Assembly: GCF_009729415.1 (NCBI RefSeq)
Contig: NZ_MPKW01000033.1
Location: 248,001 to 312,000 of the forward strand
DNA: 64,000 nt
Direction: 5' to 3'
Source: Mycolicibacterium sp. CBMA 234
Lineage (GTDB): Bacteria; Actinomycetota; Actinomycetes; Mycobacteriales; Mycobacteriaceae
Position numbers and translations under genes: made by a program. Below the pieces are notes generated by a model, which was given only the letters and a program-made list of their open reading frames with translations, did no database searches and was not told the origin of the DNA. This document shows positions 1 to 8,431 of this stretch, one piece after another. The first letter of the stretch is position 1; each line of letters opens with the position of its first letter.

Positions 1-2
1 TC

Positions 3-1172
3 CGAGTCGACGGTGACCGGATCGTCGCCGTCGGAGACGGCAAATCAGACAATGGTGTGGGCGTCGACGCAGAAGGTGAGGTGATCGATCTCGGCGACGC
101 GATCCTCCTCCCCGGCCTGATGGACATGGAGGTCAATCTGCTGATGGGCGGCCGGGGCGAGAACCCCGGCCTGTCCCAGGTTCAGGACGATCCGCCGACC
201 CGGGTGCTCCGCGCTGTCGGCAATGCCCGCCGAACGCTGCGTGCGGGGTTCACCACCGTGCGCAACCTCGGCCTGTTCGTCAAGACCGGTGGCTATCTGC
301 TCGACGTCGCACTGGGCAAGGCGATCGACGCCGGCTGGATCGACGGACCGCGCATCGTGCCGGCGGGTCACGCGATCACGCCGACCGGCGGCCACCTGGA
401 CCCGACGATGTTCGCCGCGTTCGCCCCCAACACGCTGGAACTCACCATCGAGGAAGGCATCGCCAACGGCGTCGACGAGATCCGTAAGGCGGTCCGCTAT
501 CAGATCAAGCACGGCGCCCAGCTGATCAAGGTCTGTTGCTCGGGCGGCGTCATGTCGATGACCGGTCCGCCGGGCGCACAACACTATTCGGACGAAGAAT
601 TGCGTGCGATCGTCGACGAGGCGCATCGGCGAGGTCTACGCGTCGCGGCACATACGCACGGCGCCGAAGCCGTCATGCACGCAGTCGATGCCGGCATCGA
701 CTGCATCGAGCATGGCTTCCTGATCGACGACGAGGCCATCGCATCGATGGTCCAGCACGGCACGTTCCTGGTCAGCACCCGGCGTCTGGCCGATGCCATG
801 GACGTCTCGCACGCCCCACCTGAACTGCAGGCCAAGGCAGCCGAGATGTTCCCCATCGCCCGCAAGTCGATCCTGGCCGCCTACGAGGCCGGCGTGAAGG
901 TCGCCGTCGGCACCGACGCACCGGCCATCCCGCACGGCAAGAACGCCGACGAACTCATCACCCTGGTCGAGTTGGGCCTGCCGCCGCTGGCGGTGCTGCG
1001 AGGCGCCACCTCGATCGCGGCCGACCTGCTCAACGTCACCGACCGCGGCCGGATCGCCGAGGGCCAGTTGGCCGACATCATCGCCGTACCGTCGGATCCG
1101 TTGTCCGACATCAGCGTTACGCAACACGTCAGCTTTGTGATGAAAGGGGGAAAGGTCTATGTCAACAACTGA
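3..1172 (+). CDS. Amidohydrolase-family metal-dependent hydrolase (5' end outside window)
   Basis: The reading frame is open from base 3, so the gene starts upstream; the in-frame GTG at 57 is internal to the usual N-terminal beta domain (RVDGDRIVAVGDG then LLPGLMD). Imidazolonepropionase/prolidase-like amidohydrolases carry HxH after the PGLxD motif, a carbamylated Lys, two His and an Asp as metal ligands. Here Lys (codon at 528), AAHTHG (His codons at 651 and 657), IEHG (His at 711) and GTDAP (Asp at 915) are present, but the HxH position reads Glu-Val-Asn (129-137). The gene overlaps the next by 14 bp, so it is the front visible part of a + strand operon ending at 3513. Substrate unknown; activity may be altered. 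Confidence 0.85.
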   Translation, partial: RVDGDRIVAVGDGKSDNGVGVDAEGEVIDLGDAILLPGLMDMEVNLLMGGRGENPGLSQVQDDPPTRVLRAVGNARRTLRAGFTTVRNLGLFVKTGGYLLDVALGKAIDAGWIDGPRIVPAGHAITPTGGHLDPTMFAAFAPNTLELTIEEGIANGVDEIRKAVRYQIKHGAQLIKVCCSGGVMSMTGPPGAQHYSDEELRAIVDEAHRRGLRVAAHTHGAEAVMHAVDAGIDCIEHGFLIDDEAIASMVQHGTFLVSTRRLADAMDVSHAPPELQAKAAEMFPIARKSILAAYEAGVKVAVGTDAPAIPHGKNADELITLVELGLPPLAVLRGATSIAADLLNVTDRGRIAEGQLADIIAVPSDPLSDISVTQHVSFVMKGGKVYVNN

Positions 1173-1575
1173 CGAGATCGTCGCGATCCAACAGCTCCTC
1201 GCCAAGTATGCGGTCACCATCACCCAGGGCGACATAGATGGTCTCGTGTCGGTGTTCACACCCGACGGCACCTACAGCGCATTCGGTGACACGTACCCAC
1301 TGGACCGGTTTCCCGAACTGGTGGACGCAGCCCCCAAGGGCCTGTTCATGACCGGCACCGCGCTCGTCGACCTCGACGGCGATACCGCGACCGGAACCCA
1401 GCCGCTGTGCTTCGTCGAGCACTCCAGCCACGACATGCGCATCGGCTATTACCGCGACACCTACGTCCGCGCCGACGACGGCTGGCGATTGCGCACCAGG
1501 GCAATGACTTTCATCCGGCGCAGTGGCGAACACGACTCCGGCAAGCCGCACGCGGTGGGCCGCCCACGCCCGTGA
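1159..1575 (+). CDS. SnoaL/NTF2-like small protein
   Basis: 138 aa, start ATG preceded by GAAAGGGGGAAAG. The alpha+beta cone pattern (IQQLLAKYAVTITQGDIDGLVSVF near the N-terminus, later a Tyr-rich strand and DDGWRLRTRAMTF) matches SnoaL-like/NTF2 domains, which serve as small isomerases, dehydratases or cyclases or as non-catalytic partners. It overlaps the amidohydrolase upstream and shares GTGA with the acyl-CoA dehydrogenase downstream, so it is translationally coupled in a CoA-catabolic operon. A hydratase/isomerase-like role on an intermediate is inference. The specific reaction cannot be read from sequence. Confidence 0.8.
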   Translation: MSTTDEIVAIQQLLAKYAVTITQGDIDGLVSVFTPDGTYSAFGDTYPLDRFPELVDAAPKGLFMTGTALVDLDGDTATGTQPLCFVEHSSHDMRIGYYRDTYVRADDGWRLRTRAMTFIRRSGEHDSGKPHAVGRPRP

Positions 1576-2702
1576 TCTCCGACTCAGCTCTCCACGATGT
1601 CGCCCAATTCCGCGCGAGCCTGACCGCCTGGGTCGACGAGCAGGATCTCGCCCCGGGTCCCGACCACTCGCTGGAAGGACACCTCCGCCAGTTCGCGCGC
1701 GTTCAGAAGGCGCTATACGACGCCGGGTGGAGTCGCTGCGGCTGGCCCGAACACGCCGGTGGCCTCGGTGGTCCCGCGATGCTGCGGGCCGTCGTCGGCG
1801 AGGAAGTCGTCGGTCGACGGCTCGCCGAGCCGGGACCGTACTCGATGCTCGAGGTGCTCGCACCGACGATGATCGACTATGCGTCTCCCGAGCTGGCCGC
1901 CGAGATGGTGCCCAAGCTGCTCAGCGGCGAAGAGCAATGGTGCCAAGGGTTTTCCGAACCCGGTTCGGGCAGCGACCTGGCGTCGCTGACCACCAAGGCC
2001 GAACTGCGCGGCGACAAGTGGGTCATCAACGGCCAGAAGGTATGGACGAGCTTCGCGCAGTACTCCCACCGGTGCATCCTGCTGACGCGCACCGGCGACG
2101 CCGACACCCCGAACCACGAAGCCATCACCGCGTTCTTCATCGACATGGACTCCCCCGGCATCACCGTGCGGCCACTCCGCACCATGCACGACGTCGACGA
2201 ATTCTGTGAGGTGTACTTCGACGATGTCGAGGTCGACGCGAGCCGGATGCTCGGAAAACCAGGCGACGGTTGGCAACTCGCGATGGACCTGCTGCCCTAC
2301 GAGCGCTCGACCTGCTTCTGGCAGCGCATCGCCTACCTGTACTCCCGGTTCGACGCCCTGATCCACGAGGTCAAGAATCAGGGCCAGCCCGTGGATTCCG
2401 ATCTGGGCGAGGTCTTTCTGGCCCTGCACACGTTGCGCTGCCGGTCGCGCGCCACCCAGCTCCGACTTGCCGAGGGACACAAGCTGGGTCCCGACACCTC
2501 GATCGACAAGGTCCTCCTGGCGGGCGCCGAACAACGGCTGTACGACGCCGCTCGCGATCTACTGCCCGGTGCCATCGAACTCGACGAAACCCCCTGGCGC
2601 ACCGAATATCTATACTCGCGGGCCGCCACCATCTACGGCGGCACCGCCGAAGTACAGCGCAACATCATCGCCCGCCGGCTGCTCGACCTCGGGAAGGAAT
2701 GA
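1572..2702 (+). CDS. Acyl-CoA dehydrogenase (full-length subunit)
   Basis: 376 aa from the GTG that overlaps the previous stop (GTGA); the frame is open further upstream but that part lies inside the SnoaL-like gene. FAD-dependent alpha,beta-desaturation of an acyl-CoA is the family reaction. Seen: GWPEHAGGLGG in the N-terminal helical domain, GFSEPGSGSDLASL and WVINGQKVWTS of the middle beta domain, and the C-terminal helical signature YGGTAEVQRNIIARRLLDLG. It is followed after one base by a shorter dehydrogenase-like gene, the usual arrangement of actinobacterial alpha2beta2 acyl-CoA dehydrogenases (as in steroid ChsE enzymes). Heteromer formation is inferred. Confidence 0.93.
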   Translation: MISDSALHDVAQFRASLTAWVDEQDLAPGPDHSLEGHLRQFARVQKALYDAGWSRCGWPEHAGGLGGPAMLRAVVGEEVVGRRLAEPGPYSMLEVLAPTMIDYASPELAAEMVPKLLSGEEQWCQGFSEPGSGSDLASLTTKAELRGDKWVINGQKVWTSFAQYSHRCILLTRTGDADTPNHEAITAFFIDMDSPGITVRPLRTMHDVDEFCEVYFDDVEVDASRMLGKPGDGWQLAMDLLPYERSTCFWQRIAYLYSRFDALIHEVKNQGQPVDSDLGEVFLALHTLRCRSRATQLRLAEGHKLGPDTSIDKVLLAGAEQRLYDAARDLLPGAIELDETPWRTEYLYSRAATIYGGTAEVQRNIIARRLLDLGKE

Positions 2703-2703
2703 C

Positions 2704-3513
2704 ATGTCCACGCACCTCGACGCCGAATCACTCGCACTACTGGAAAACACCCTGCGCAAGACGATGCTGTCATGCTCCGGCCCCGAGCTGGACGCTGCAC
2801 TCAATGAGCTCGGCTGGGCCGAGATGCTCTCCGACATGGCCGACGTCGCCGTGCCGCTGGTCTTCCGCCTACTGGGCGAAACCGGCTCGCACGCTTCGAT
2901 TCTCATGGACGTTGTACTGCATGCCACCGGTAACACCATCGGCGACACCGTCGAACTGCCGTTGCCCTACACGGGTAACACGTGGGTGGTGTGGGACCGC
3001 GGCGCCGCGAGCCTCGACTCGACCTTGGGTGGGCTACCCCTGCGACGCGAGGACGAGGGCTATCCCATCCGTGTCGCCGAGGCCCGCATCGCCGTGGGTT
3101 GGTGGTTGGTCGGTTCGGCCCGGGCGATGCTGTCGCTGGCCCGTCAGCATGCGCTGGACCGGGTGCAGTTCGGCCGGCCCATCGCGGGGTTCCAGGCCAT
3201 CCGGCACCGGCTCGCCGAAACTCTCGTGGTCATCGAAGGCGCCGAAGCGACTCTGTCCCTGCCGATCTCGGACAGCCCTGACCTGATCGCGTTGCTCGCC
3301 AAGGCCGCGGCAGGCAAGGCAGCGCTGACGGCGGCGAAGAATTGCCAGCAGGTGCTCGCCGGCATCGGCTTCACCGAAGAACACGACCTGCACCACCACG
3401 TGAAGCGGGCACTGGTGCTCGACGGATTGCTCGGAAGCTCAAGGGAACTCGCCAAGAAGGCCGGTGGCGGCCTGCGGGCCCGAGGCTCGGCACCGCGACT
3501 GGCTCAGCTGTAG
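2704..3513 (+). CDS. Acyl-CoA dehydrogenase-like partner subunit (short)
   Basis: 269 aa, about 100 residues shorter than canonical acyl-CoA dehydrogenases, with ATG two bases after the upstream stop. The C-terminal helical domain is recognisable (AVGWWLVGSARAMLSLARQH, RVQFGRPIAGFQAIRHRLAE), while the middle beta domain is reduced and lacks the EPGSGSD signature. This is typical of the non-canonical subunit of heteromeric mycobacterial acyl-CoA dehydrogenases, which supplies part of the FAD site. Last gene of the operon; a strong hairpin follows. Partnering with 1572-2702 is inference from adjacency. Confidence 0.88.
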   Translation: MSTHLDAESLALLENTLRKTMLSCSGPELDAALNELGWAEMLSDMADVAVPLVFRLLGETGSHASILMDVVLHATGNTIGDTVELPLPYTGNTWVVWDRGAASLDSTLGGLPLRREDEGYPIRVAEARIAVGWWLVGSARAMLSLARQHALDRVQFGRPIAGFQAIRHRLAETLVVIEGAEATLSLPISDSPDLIALLAKAAAGKAALTAAKNCQQVLAGIGFTEEHDLHHHVKRALVLDGLLGSSRELAKKAGGGLRARGSAPRLAQL

Positions 3514-3514
3514 C

Positions 3515-3597
3515 CGCGAGCAGACGTAAAACTGTCGCTTTTCCAACGAAAAGCGACAGTTTTGCTGGGGGCACCTCCCTCTGGGGGACTGCTCGCG
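3515..3597. terminator. Bidirectional hairpin terminator between convergent genes
   Basis: A perfect 15-bp stem, AAAACTGTCGCTTTT (3528-3542) and AAAAGCGACAGTTTT (3549-3563), with loop CCAACG. It is nested inside a second 9-bp inverted repeat, CGCGAGCAG (3515-3523) and CTGCTCGCG (3589-3597). The element fills the gap between the stop at 3513 and the convergent stop at 3598. The T-rich end of each inner arm is compatible with intrinsic termination in both directions. Confidence 0.75.
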
Positions 3598-4773
3598 CTA
3601 ACCGCGCGGCAACCCCAGCACCCGCTGGGCGATGATGTTGCGCTGGATTTCCGAGGTGCCACCGGCGATGGTGCCGGCGAAACTGCGGACGTAGCGGTCG
3701 AACCAGCTCCCCGCATGCGGGTCGAGGTTCAGCGGCACGTGCGGTGAGGTCATCGCCGGATGGATGAGAGCGTCGGCGCCGGCGATGTCCATTGCAAGTT
3801 CGGACGCGGTCTGTACCGCTTCGGAGCCAAGGAGTTTCAGTACCGACATCCGCGCCACATCTTCCTCACCGCGTGCGGCGCGGGCCAGCGCTGCCGACCC
3901 GAGCAGGCGCAGCGACTGGTTGTCGATGATCAAGGTGGCGAACCGGGAGCGATCCCGTTCCGTCGTCGGCGTGAGGTCCTCCACGAAATCCTGCAACCGG
4001 TCGGCGAACCCCATCCACAGCATCGTGCGCTCGTGGCCCAGTGACCCGTTGGCGACCCGCCAGCCCTCGTTCAGCGGCCCGAGCAGATTCTCGACGGGCA
4101 CCCGTGCGTCGGTGAAGAACACTTCGTTGAAGTCCAGATCGTCGACGTCACATGCCGAGGCGAACGGCCGCCGCACCACGCCCGGGGTGTCGGTCGGCAC
4201 CAGCAGCACGCTGATGCCCTTGTGCTTGGGTGCGTCGGGATCGGTGCGGACGAAGGTCAGGATGACGTCCGCATCGTGCGCACCGGAAGTCCACACCTTC
4301 TGGCCGTTGAGCACTAAGTGGTCCCCGTCGCGGACCGCGCGCGTGGACACGGACGCCAGATCGGACCCCGCACCGGGCTCACTCATACCCAGCGCGGCCG
4401 TCATCTCCGCGCGCAGAATCGGTACGGCCCAACGCTGTTTCTGTTCCGGCGTGCCGAACGTCAGCAGCGACGCCGCGATGATGCCGACGCCCTGCGGGTT
4501 GAAGCTGTGGTGGATACGGCGCTTGGACATCTCCTCCTGGTGCACGTACTGCTGCAGCAGGGTGGCGTTGCGTCCGCCGAACTCAGGTGGATTGCCGGGC
4601 AGGAGCCAGCCGTTGTCGAAGAGCAGGCATTGCCACCGGCGCGCCCAGTCCGGAATGTGCGCGGTCGACCGCGGCCGTTCGACGGACTCCGCCTCCGCCG
4701 GCAGGTGCGTCTCGAGAAAGTCGATGAACTCCGATCGGAAGGCCTCGACATCCGTATCGAACGTCAACTGCAT
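3598..4773 (-). CDS. Acyl-CoA dehydrogenase
   Basis: 391 aa from ATG 4773 (MQLTFDTDVEAF), preceded by GGAAGGGG; the frame extends to 4824, but that extension would bury the motif A operator at 4805-4819. Seen: GMSEPGAGSDLASVS, LVLNGQKVWTSGAHDAD, and C-terminal GGTSEIQRNIIAQRVLGLP. Family role: FAD-dependent oxidation of acyl-CoA with electrons to ETF. It is a single gene divergent from a TetR regulator at 4936, so control by that regulator through the intervening inverted repeat is likely. Acyl specificity unknown. Confidence 0.93.
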   Translation of the reverse strand: MQLTFDTDVEAFRSEFIDFLETHLPAEAESVERPRSTAHIPDWARRWQCLLFDNGWLLPGNPPEFGGRNATLLQQYVHQEEMSKRRIHHSFNPQGVGIIAASLLTFGTPEQKQRWAVPILRAEMTAALGMSEPGAGSDLASVSTRAVRDGDHLVLNGQKVWTSGAHDADVILTFVRTDPDAPKHKGISVLLVPTDTPGVVRRPFASACDVDDLDFNEVFFTDARVPVENLLGPLNEGWRVANGSLGHERTMLWMGFADRLQDFVEDLTPTTERDRSRFATLIIDNQSLRLLGSAALARAARGEEDVARMSVLKLLGSEAVQTASELAMDIAGADALIHPAMTSPHVPLNLDPHAGSWFDRYVRSFAGTIAGGTSEIQRNIIAQRVLGLPRG

Positions 4774-4804
4774 CTCAGCAAACCCCTTCCAGCAACCAGC
4801 AGTT

Positions 4805-4819
4805 GAGAATACCATTCTC
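4805..4819. promoter_or_regulatory. Motif A operator (perfect): GAGAAT-ACC-ATTCTC
   Basis: Perfect 6-bp inverted repeat with a 3-bp spacer between the divergent dehydrogenase (start 4773) and TetR gene (start 4936). On the - strand the repeat contains TATTCT, a possible -10 box for the dehydrogenase. The same 15-mer layout recurs at 12784 and 17730 with different spacer bases. Operator function is inferred from recurrence, symmetry and position. Confidence 0.7.
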
Positions 4820-4935
4820 TTCATGGGACAGTTACAATCTCTGACACGGAGTACGAGAAGGCCCTTGGCGAACAGTTACCAGGCCCTTCTCAGGTACAGT
4901 TCATGCATGTTCTCCGCTGATGACATGGGTGTGCT

Positions 4936-5592
4936 GTGACCAGCCCGACGGAAGATCCGGCCTGGAAGCAGCGCGCTGTCGAACGCTCCATCAAGACAGC
5001 GAAACTCCGGGCAGCCCAACGAGTCCAACGATTCCTGGACGCGGCCCAGTCGATCATCATCGAAAAAGGCAGCACGGACTTCACGGTCCAGGAGGTCGTC
5101 GACCGCTCGCGCCAGTCGCTGCGGAGCTTCTACCTGCAGTTCGACGGCAAGCACGAACTCCTCCTGGCGCTGTTCGAAGACGCACTGAGCCGTTCGGCTG
5201 ACCAGATCCGAGCGGCCACCGAGAGCGAGACCGACCCGCTGCAGCGGCTGAAGGTTGCCGTCGAACTGCTCTACGAACTGTGCCGGCCCGACCCGGCGGC
5301 CAAGCGTCCACTGTTCACCGACTTCGCTCCCCGACTGCTGGTCACCCACCCGGCCGAGGTGAAGATCGCCCACGCGCCGCTGCTGACACTGCTCACCGAA
5401 TTGATGGAAAGTGCCAGCGCCGCAGGCGAACTGCGCGCGACCGTCAACCCCCGACGGATGGCGGCAATGGCCATGCAGACGGTGATGTTCATCGCGCAGT
5501 CCAGCGGCGGCCCTGACGACGCAACCACCCACCCCATCACCACCGACGAAGTCTGGGACTTCCTGGCGAACGGTTTCGCAGCGCAAAAGTGA
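4936..5592 (+). CDS. TetR-family transcriptional regulator (candidate motif A regulator)
   Basis: 218 aa from GTG 4936. N-terminal helix-turn-helix region (RVQRFLDAAQSIIIEKGSTDFTVQEVV, then SLRSFYLQFDGKHELLLALF) matches the TetR fold; the remainder is an all-helical ligand domain. The N-terminus carries an extra basic segment (WKQRAVERSIKTAKLRAAQR). It lies between the perfect motif A site at 4805 and a 25-bp palindrome overlapping its own stop codon, and heads a + strand set with thioesterase, SDR and epimerase genes. By analogy with KstR-type repressors it probably responds to an acyl-CoA. Neither ligand nor DNA target is proven. Confidence 0.9.
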   Translation: MTSPTEDPAWKQRAVERSIKTAKLRAAQRVQRFLDAAQSIIIEKGSTDFTVQEVVDRSRQSLRSFYLQFDGKHELLLALFEDALSRSADQIRAATESETDPLQRLKVAVELLYELCRPDPAAKRPLFTDFAPRLLVTHPAEVKIAHAPLLTLLTELMESASAAGELRATVNPRRMAAMAMQTVMFIAQSSGGPDDATTHPITTDEVWDFLANGFAAQK

Positions 5593-5610
5593 GAATAAGG
5601 TTCTCACTTT
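5586..5610. promoter_or_regulatory. 25-bp palindrome overlapping the TetR stop codon, related to motif A
   Basis: Perfect 10-bp arms AAAGTGAGAA and TTCTCACTTT around TAAGG. The left arm runs into GAGAAT as in motif A. The repeat covers the TetR stop (5590-5592) and ends 14 bp before the -10 box of the thioesterase gene, which fits an operator. It could also form a weak hairpin terminator. Confidence 0.6.
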
Positions 5611-5623
5611 CAAGAATTTGACT

Positions 5624-5629
5624 TACACT
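5624..5629 (+). promoter_or_regulatory. Predicted -10 box of a leaderless promoter
   Basis: TACACT fits the mycobacterial TANNNT -10 pattern and lies exactly 6 bases before the GTG at 5636, so transcription would start at or next to the start codon. No Shine-Dalgarno sequence is visible upstream of the GTG, consistent with a leaderless mRNA. Confidence 0.5.
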
Positions 5630-5635
5630 GCGTAG

Positions 5636-6436
5636 GTGCCCGACCTGTGGACCGATCTTCTTGAGTGTCTGAATCTGGCTCCGCAGTCGCCTGACGACGC
5701 CGGCCTCTTCACCGGATGCAACCAGACGCTGGAGTACCACCGGATTTTCGGCGGCCAGCTACTCGGACAATTCGTCCGCGCGGCCTGCCTGTCAACGCCC
5801 GACAAAGCCATCAAATCCATCCATACGGTGTTTCCCCGCGAGGGCCGTGCCGATGAGCCGATCACCTACCAGGTGACGCGCCACCACGAAGGCCGCTCCT
5901 TCGCGACACTGTCGATCGTCGCCTCGCAGAGCAAGGGCGCGATCGCGACCGCGTCGATCTCGATGCATGCCCCCGAAGACGGCCGCGATCAGCAGTTCGT
6001 CGAGGAAGTCCCAACAGTTCTCGGCCCCGAACACGGCGCAACGATCGATCTGATCCCGTGGGAGACCCGCTCCGCCGACAGCCTCGACACGACCGCGGTG
6101 GGCCCGGCCGAGTACTCGCTCTGGATGCGTACCCCCGCCGTCGACACGGAGTTCGCCCCGGCGCTGGCCGCGTACGCCACCGACCTGACGTTGATCGGCA
6201 CCGCGATCCGTCCCCTCGAGGGACTGAGCCAGCGCGGCAACGGCACCGCTTTCACGTCTGCGGTGACGTCACACACGCTCTGGTTCCATCGCCCGTTCCG
6301 CACCGACGACTGGCTGCTGCTGCGTCAGCACAGCCCGCTCGCTGCGCAGGGTCGCTGCTTCGGCCGCGGCGACCTCCTGACTGCCGAGGGCGCACTGGTC
6401 GCCTCCTACGCGCAGGAAGCACTCCTCCGGCTCTAG
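5636..6436 (+). CDS. Acyl-CoA thioesterase II (TesB-like, double hotdog)
   Basis: 266 aa from GTG 5636. The N-terminal half has the hotdog pattern of TesB-type enzymes (GGQLLGQFVRAA, then SIHTVFPREG and GRSFATLSIVASQ) and the C-terminal half repeats it (SHTLWFHRPFRTDDWLLLRQ, GRGDLLTAEGALVAS). Family reaction: hydrolysis of medium/long acyl-CoA to free acid and CoA, here perhaps relieving CoA trapping. Predicted leaderless start directly after a palindromic operator candidate. First gene of a + strand set with the SDR and epimerase that follow. Confidence 0.9.
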   Translation: MPDLWTDLLECLNLAPQSPDDAGLFTGCNQTLEYHRIFGGQLLGQFVRAACLSTPDKAIKSIHTVFPREGRADEPITYQVTRHHEGRSFATLSIVASQSKGAIATASISMHAPEDGRDQQFVEEVPTVLGPEHGATIDLIPWETRSADSLDTTAVGPAEYSLWMRTPAVDTEFAPALAAYATDLTLIGTAIRPLEGLSQRGNGTAFTSAVTSHTLWFHRPFRTDDWLLLRQHSPLAAQGRCFGRGDLLTAEGALVASYAQEALLRL

Positions 6437-6492
6437 TGCCGGGTCCCGACAAACGGTAAATATCCACTGCTAGTGAGGAATTGAGGCATCAC

Positions 6493-7338
6493 ATGACCGG
6501 AAGAGTCGAAGGCAAGGTCGCATTCATCACCGGAGCCGCCCGCGGCCAGGGTCGGGCCCACGCGGTACTGCAAGCCGCCGAAGGCGCCGACATCATCGCG
6601 GTCGACATCTGCGGGCCGATCAGGCCAGGGGAAGAGTCCGCCATCCCGCCATCGTCGCCCGAAGATCTCGCCCAGACCGCCGAACTGGTCAAGGGCCTCG
6701 GCCGCCGCGTTTTCACCGCACAGGCCGATGTGCGCGATTTCGACGCGCTGAAGTCCGCGGTGGACGCGGGCGTCGAAGAACTCGGACGCCTTGACACCAT
6801 CATCGCCAATGCGGGCATCGGCAATGGCGGCAACCTGTTGCACGAAACCAGCATGTTGGACTGGGACGAAATGATAGACACCAACCTCTCCGGCGTCTGG
6901 AAGACCGTGAAAGCGGCTGTGCCACATGTCATCGCCGGCGGACGTGGCGGGTCCATCGTGCTCACCAGTTCGGTCGGAGGACTGAAGGCATACCCGATGT
7001 GCGGTAATTATGTTGCCGCGAAACACGGAGTCGTCGGCCTCATGCGGGGATTCGCGGTCGAATTGGGATTCCACAACATCCGCGTCAACTCGGTGCACCC
7101 CACCCATGTCGCGACTGACATGCTGCACAACGAGGGCACCTTCAAGATGTTCCGGCCCGACCTGGAGAACCCGAGTGCCGACGACATGGCTCCCATCTGT
7201 CAGATGTTCCACACCCTGCCCATTCCGTGGGTCTACGCCGAGGACATCGCCAACGCGGCGCTCTTCCTGACATCCGACGACGCGCGCTACATCACCGGTG
7301 TCACACTGCCGGTCGATGCCGGTAGCTGCCTGAAGTAG
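6493..7338 (+). CDS. Mycofactocin-type SDR oxidoreductase
   Basis: 281 aa from ATG 6493 (GAGG six bases upstream; an upstream in-frame TTG at 6481 is less likely). Sequence GRVEGKVAFITGAARGQGRA and DIIAVDICGPI, with the extra segment before the second beta-alpha unit, is characteristic of the mycofactocin-associated SDR subfamily (carveol dehydrogenase-like). Those enzymes hold NAD tightly and pass electrons to mycofactocin. NAG motif (IIANAGIG) and catalytic YVAAK are present. Likely oxidises a secondary alcohol in the pathway. No mycofactocin biosynthesis gene lies in the window. Confidence 0.9.
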   Translation: MTGRVEGKVAFITGAARGQGRAHAVLQAAEGADIIAVDICGPIRPGEESAIPPSSPEDLAQTAELVKGLGRRVFTAQADVRDFDALKSAVDAGVEELGRLDTIIANAGIGNGGNLLHETSMLDWDEMIDTNLSGVWKTVKAAVPHVIAGGRGGSIVLTSSVGGLKAYPMCGNYVAAKHGVVGLMRGFAVELGFHNIRVNSVHPTHVATDMLHNEGTFKMFRPDLENPSADDMAPICQMFHTLPIPWVYAEDIANAALFLTSDDARYITGVTLPVDAGSCLK

Positions 7339-7363
7339 CGGGCCGCCACCAGGGTTACGGACA

Positions 7364-8431
7364 ATGACGTCCGACGCCGTACTGGTCACCGGTGCCTTCG
7401 GCCTGGTGGGCGGGCAGACCGTTCAGCGGGTCGCGGCGTCGGGCGTGCCGGTGGTGGCAACCAGCCGCGACTCAAAGGCCAATCGCAAAGCGGCACGACG
7501 CTTTCCGTCCAACGTCACGGTCTGCTGGGCCGATCTCACCGATGCCGCCGCGACCCGGCAGATGATCGCGGCGGTGGCACCTGCCGCGATCATCCATCTG
7601 GCCGCGGTCATCCCGCCCGACATCTATCGGGATCCCGGCTTCGCCCGCCGCGTCAACGTCGAGGCCACCGAGACCGTGGTCCGCGCGGCGGAAGCCCTGC
7701 CACGGCCGCCTCGGTTCGTGCATGCATCGAGCATGGGTGTGTACGGCCCGCGCAATCCACATCGCTGTCGTGAGTTGCTGCGCAGCGACACTCCCCTGCG
7801 GCCGTTCGAAACTTACGGCCGCCAGAAGGCCGAAGCCAAACAGATCCTGCGCTCGTCACCGCTGGACTGGGCCATACTGCGACTCGGCGGCGTACTGAGC
7901 CACGAACCCGGCGCGATGGGGACGGGAACCGACAACGCCTACTTTTCGAGTCTGCTTCCCACCGACAGCCGACTGCACACCGTCGACGCGCGTGATGTGG
8001 CGTGGGCACTCGCCGCGGCCACGACGGCGGACGTCGTCGGTGAAACCCTGTTGGTCGCAGGCGACGAATCCCACAAGATCCTCAATGGGGAAGTCACTGC
8101 GGCGATGATGCGTGCCGCCGGGCTGGGCGATACGCCGCCGCCCGGACGGCCCGGCAATCCCGACAGCGACGACGACTGGTATCCGGCCGCAGACTGGATG
8201 GACACCAGCAGGGCGCAAGAAGCACTTGGCTTCCAGCATATTTCGTGGAAGCAGATGATCGCCGACTACCGGCGCGAAATCGGCTGGGTCCGCTATCCCT
8301 TGCGTTTGGCCGCACCGCTGGCTCACGCGGCCATGAGGCGCAACGACGCATTTCGCGGCCGCCCCGGCCCATACACCGACCCGTGGGGCGCCATCCGCGC
8401 CCGATGGGGTGAACCGCTGATCGACGGCTAG
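7364..8431 (+). CDS. NAD-dependent epimerase/dehydratase-family (extended SDR) protein
   Basis: 355 aa. N-terminal Rossmann motif TGAFGLVGGQ, IIHLAAVIPP, and extended-SDR segments ASSMGVYG and YGRQKAE (YxxxK). The family covers 3-beta-hydroxysteroid dehydrogenases, reductases and sugar epimerases; with no sugar genes nearby, an alcohol/ketone redox role on a catabolic intermediate is more likely. Same family and layout as the gene at 40260-41396, so two parallel branches may use related enzymes. Its TAG stop overlaps the convergent gene's stop in a shared CTAG. Confidence 0.85.
   Translation: MTSDAVLVTGAFGLVGGQTVQRVAASGVPVVATSRDSKANRKAARRFPSNVTVCWADLTDAAATRQMIAAVAPAAIIHLAAVIPPDIYRDPGFARRVNVEATETVVRAAEALPRPPRFVHASSMGVYGPRNPHRCRELLRSDTPLRPFETYGRQKAEAKQILRSSPLDWAILRLGGVLSHEPGAMGTGTDNAYFSSLLPTDSRLHTVDARDVAWALAAATTADVVGETLLVAGDESHKILNGEVTAAMMRAAGLGDTPPPGRPGNPDSDDDWYPAADWMDTSRAQEALGFQHISWKQMIADYRREIGWVRYPLRLAAPLAHAAMRRNDAFRGRPGPYTDPWGAIRARWGEPLIDG

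Noticed and set aside
4805..4819. KstR or KstR2 binding site
   Set aside because: Half-sites GAGAAT/ATTCTC do not match the AAC...GTT (KstR) or CAAG...CTTG (KstR2) cores as I know them.
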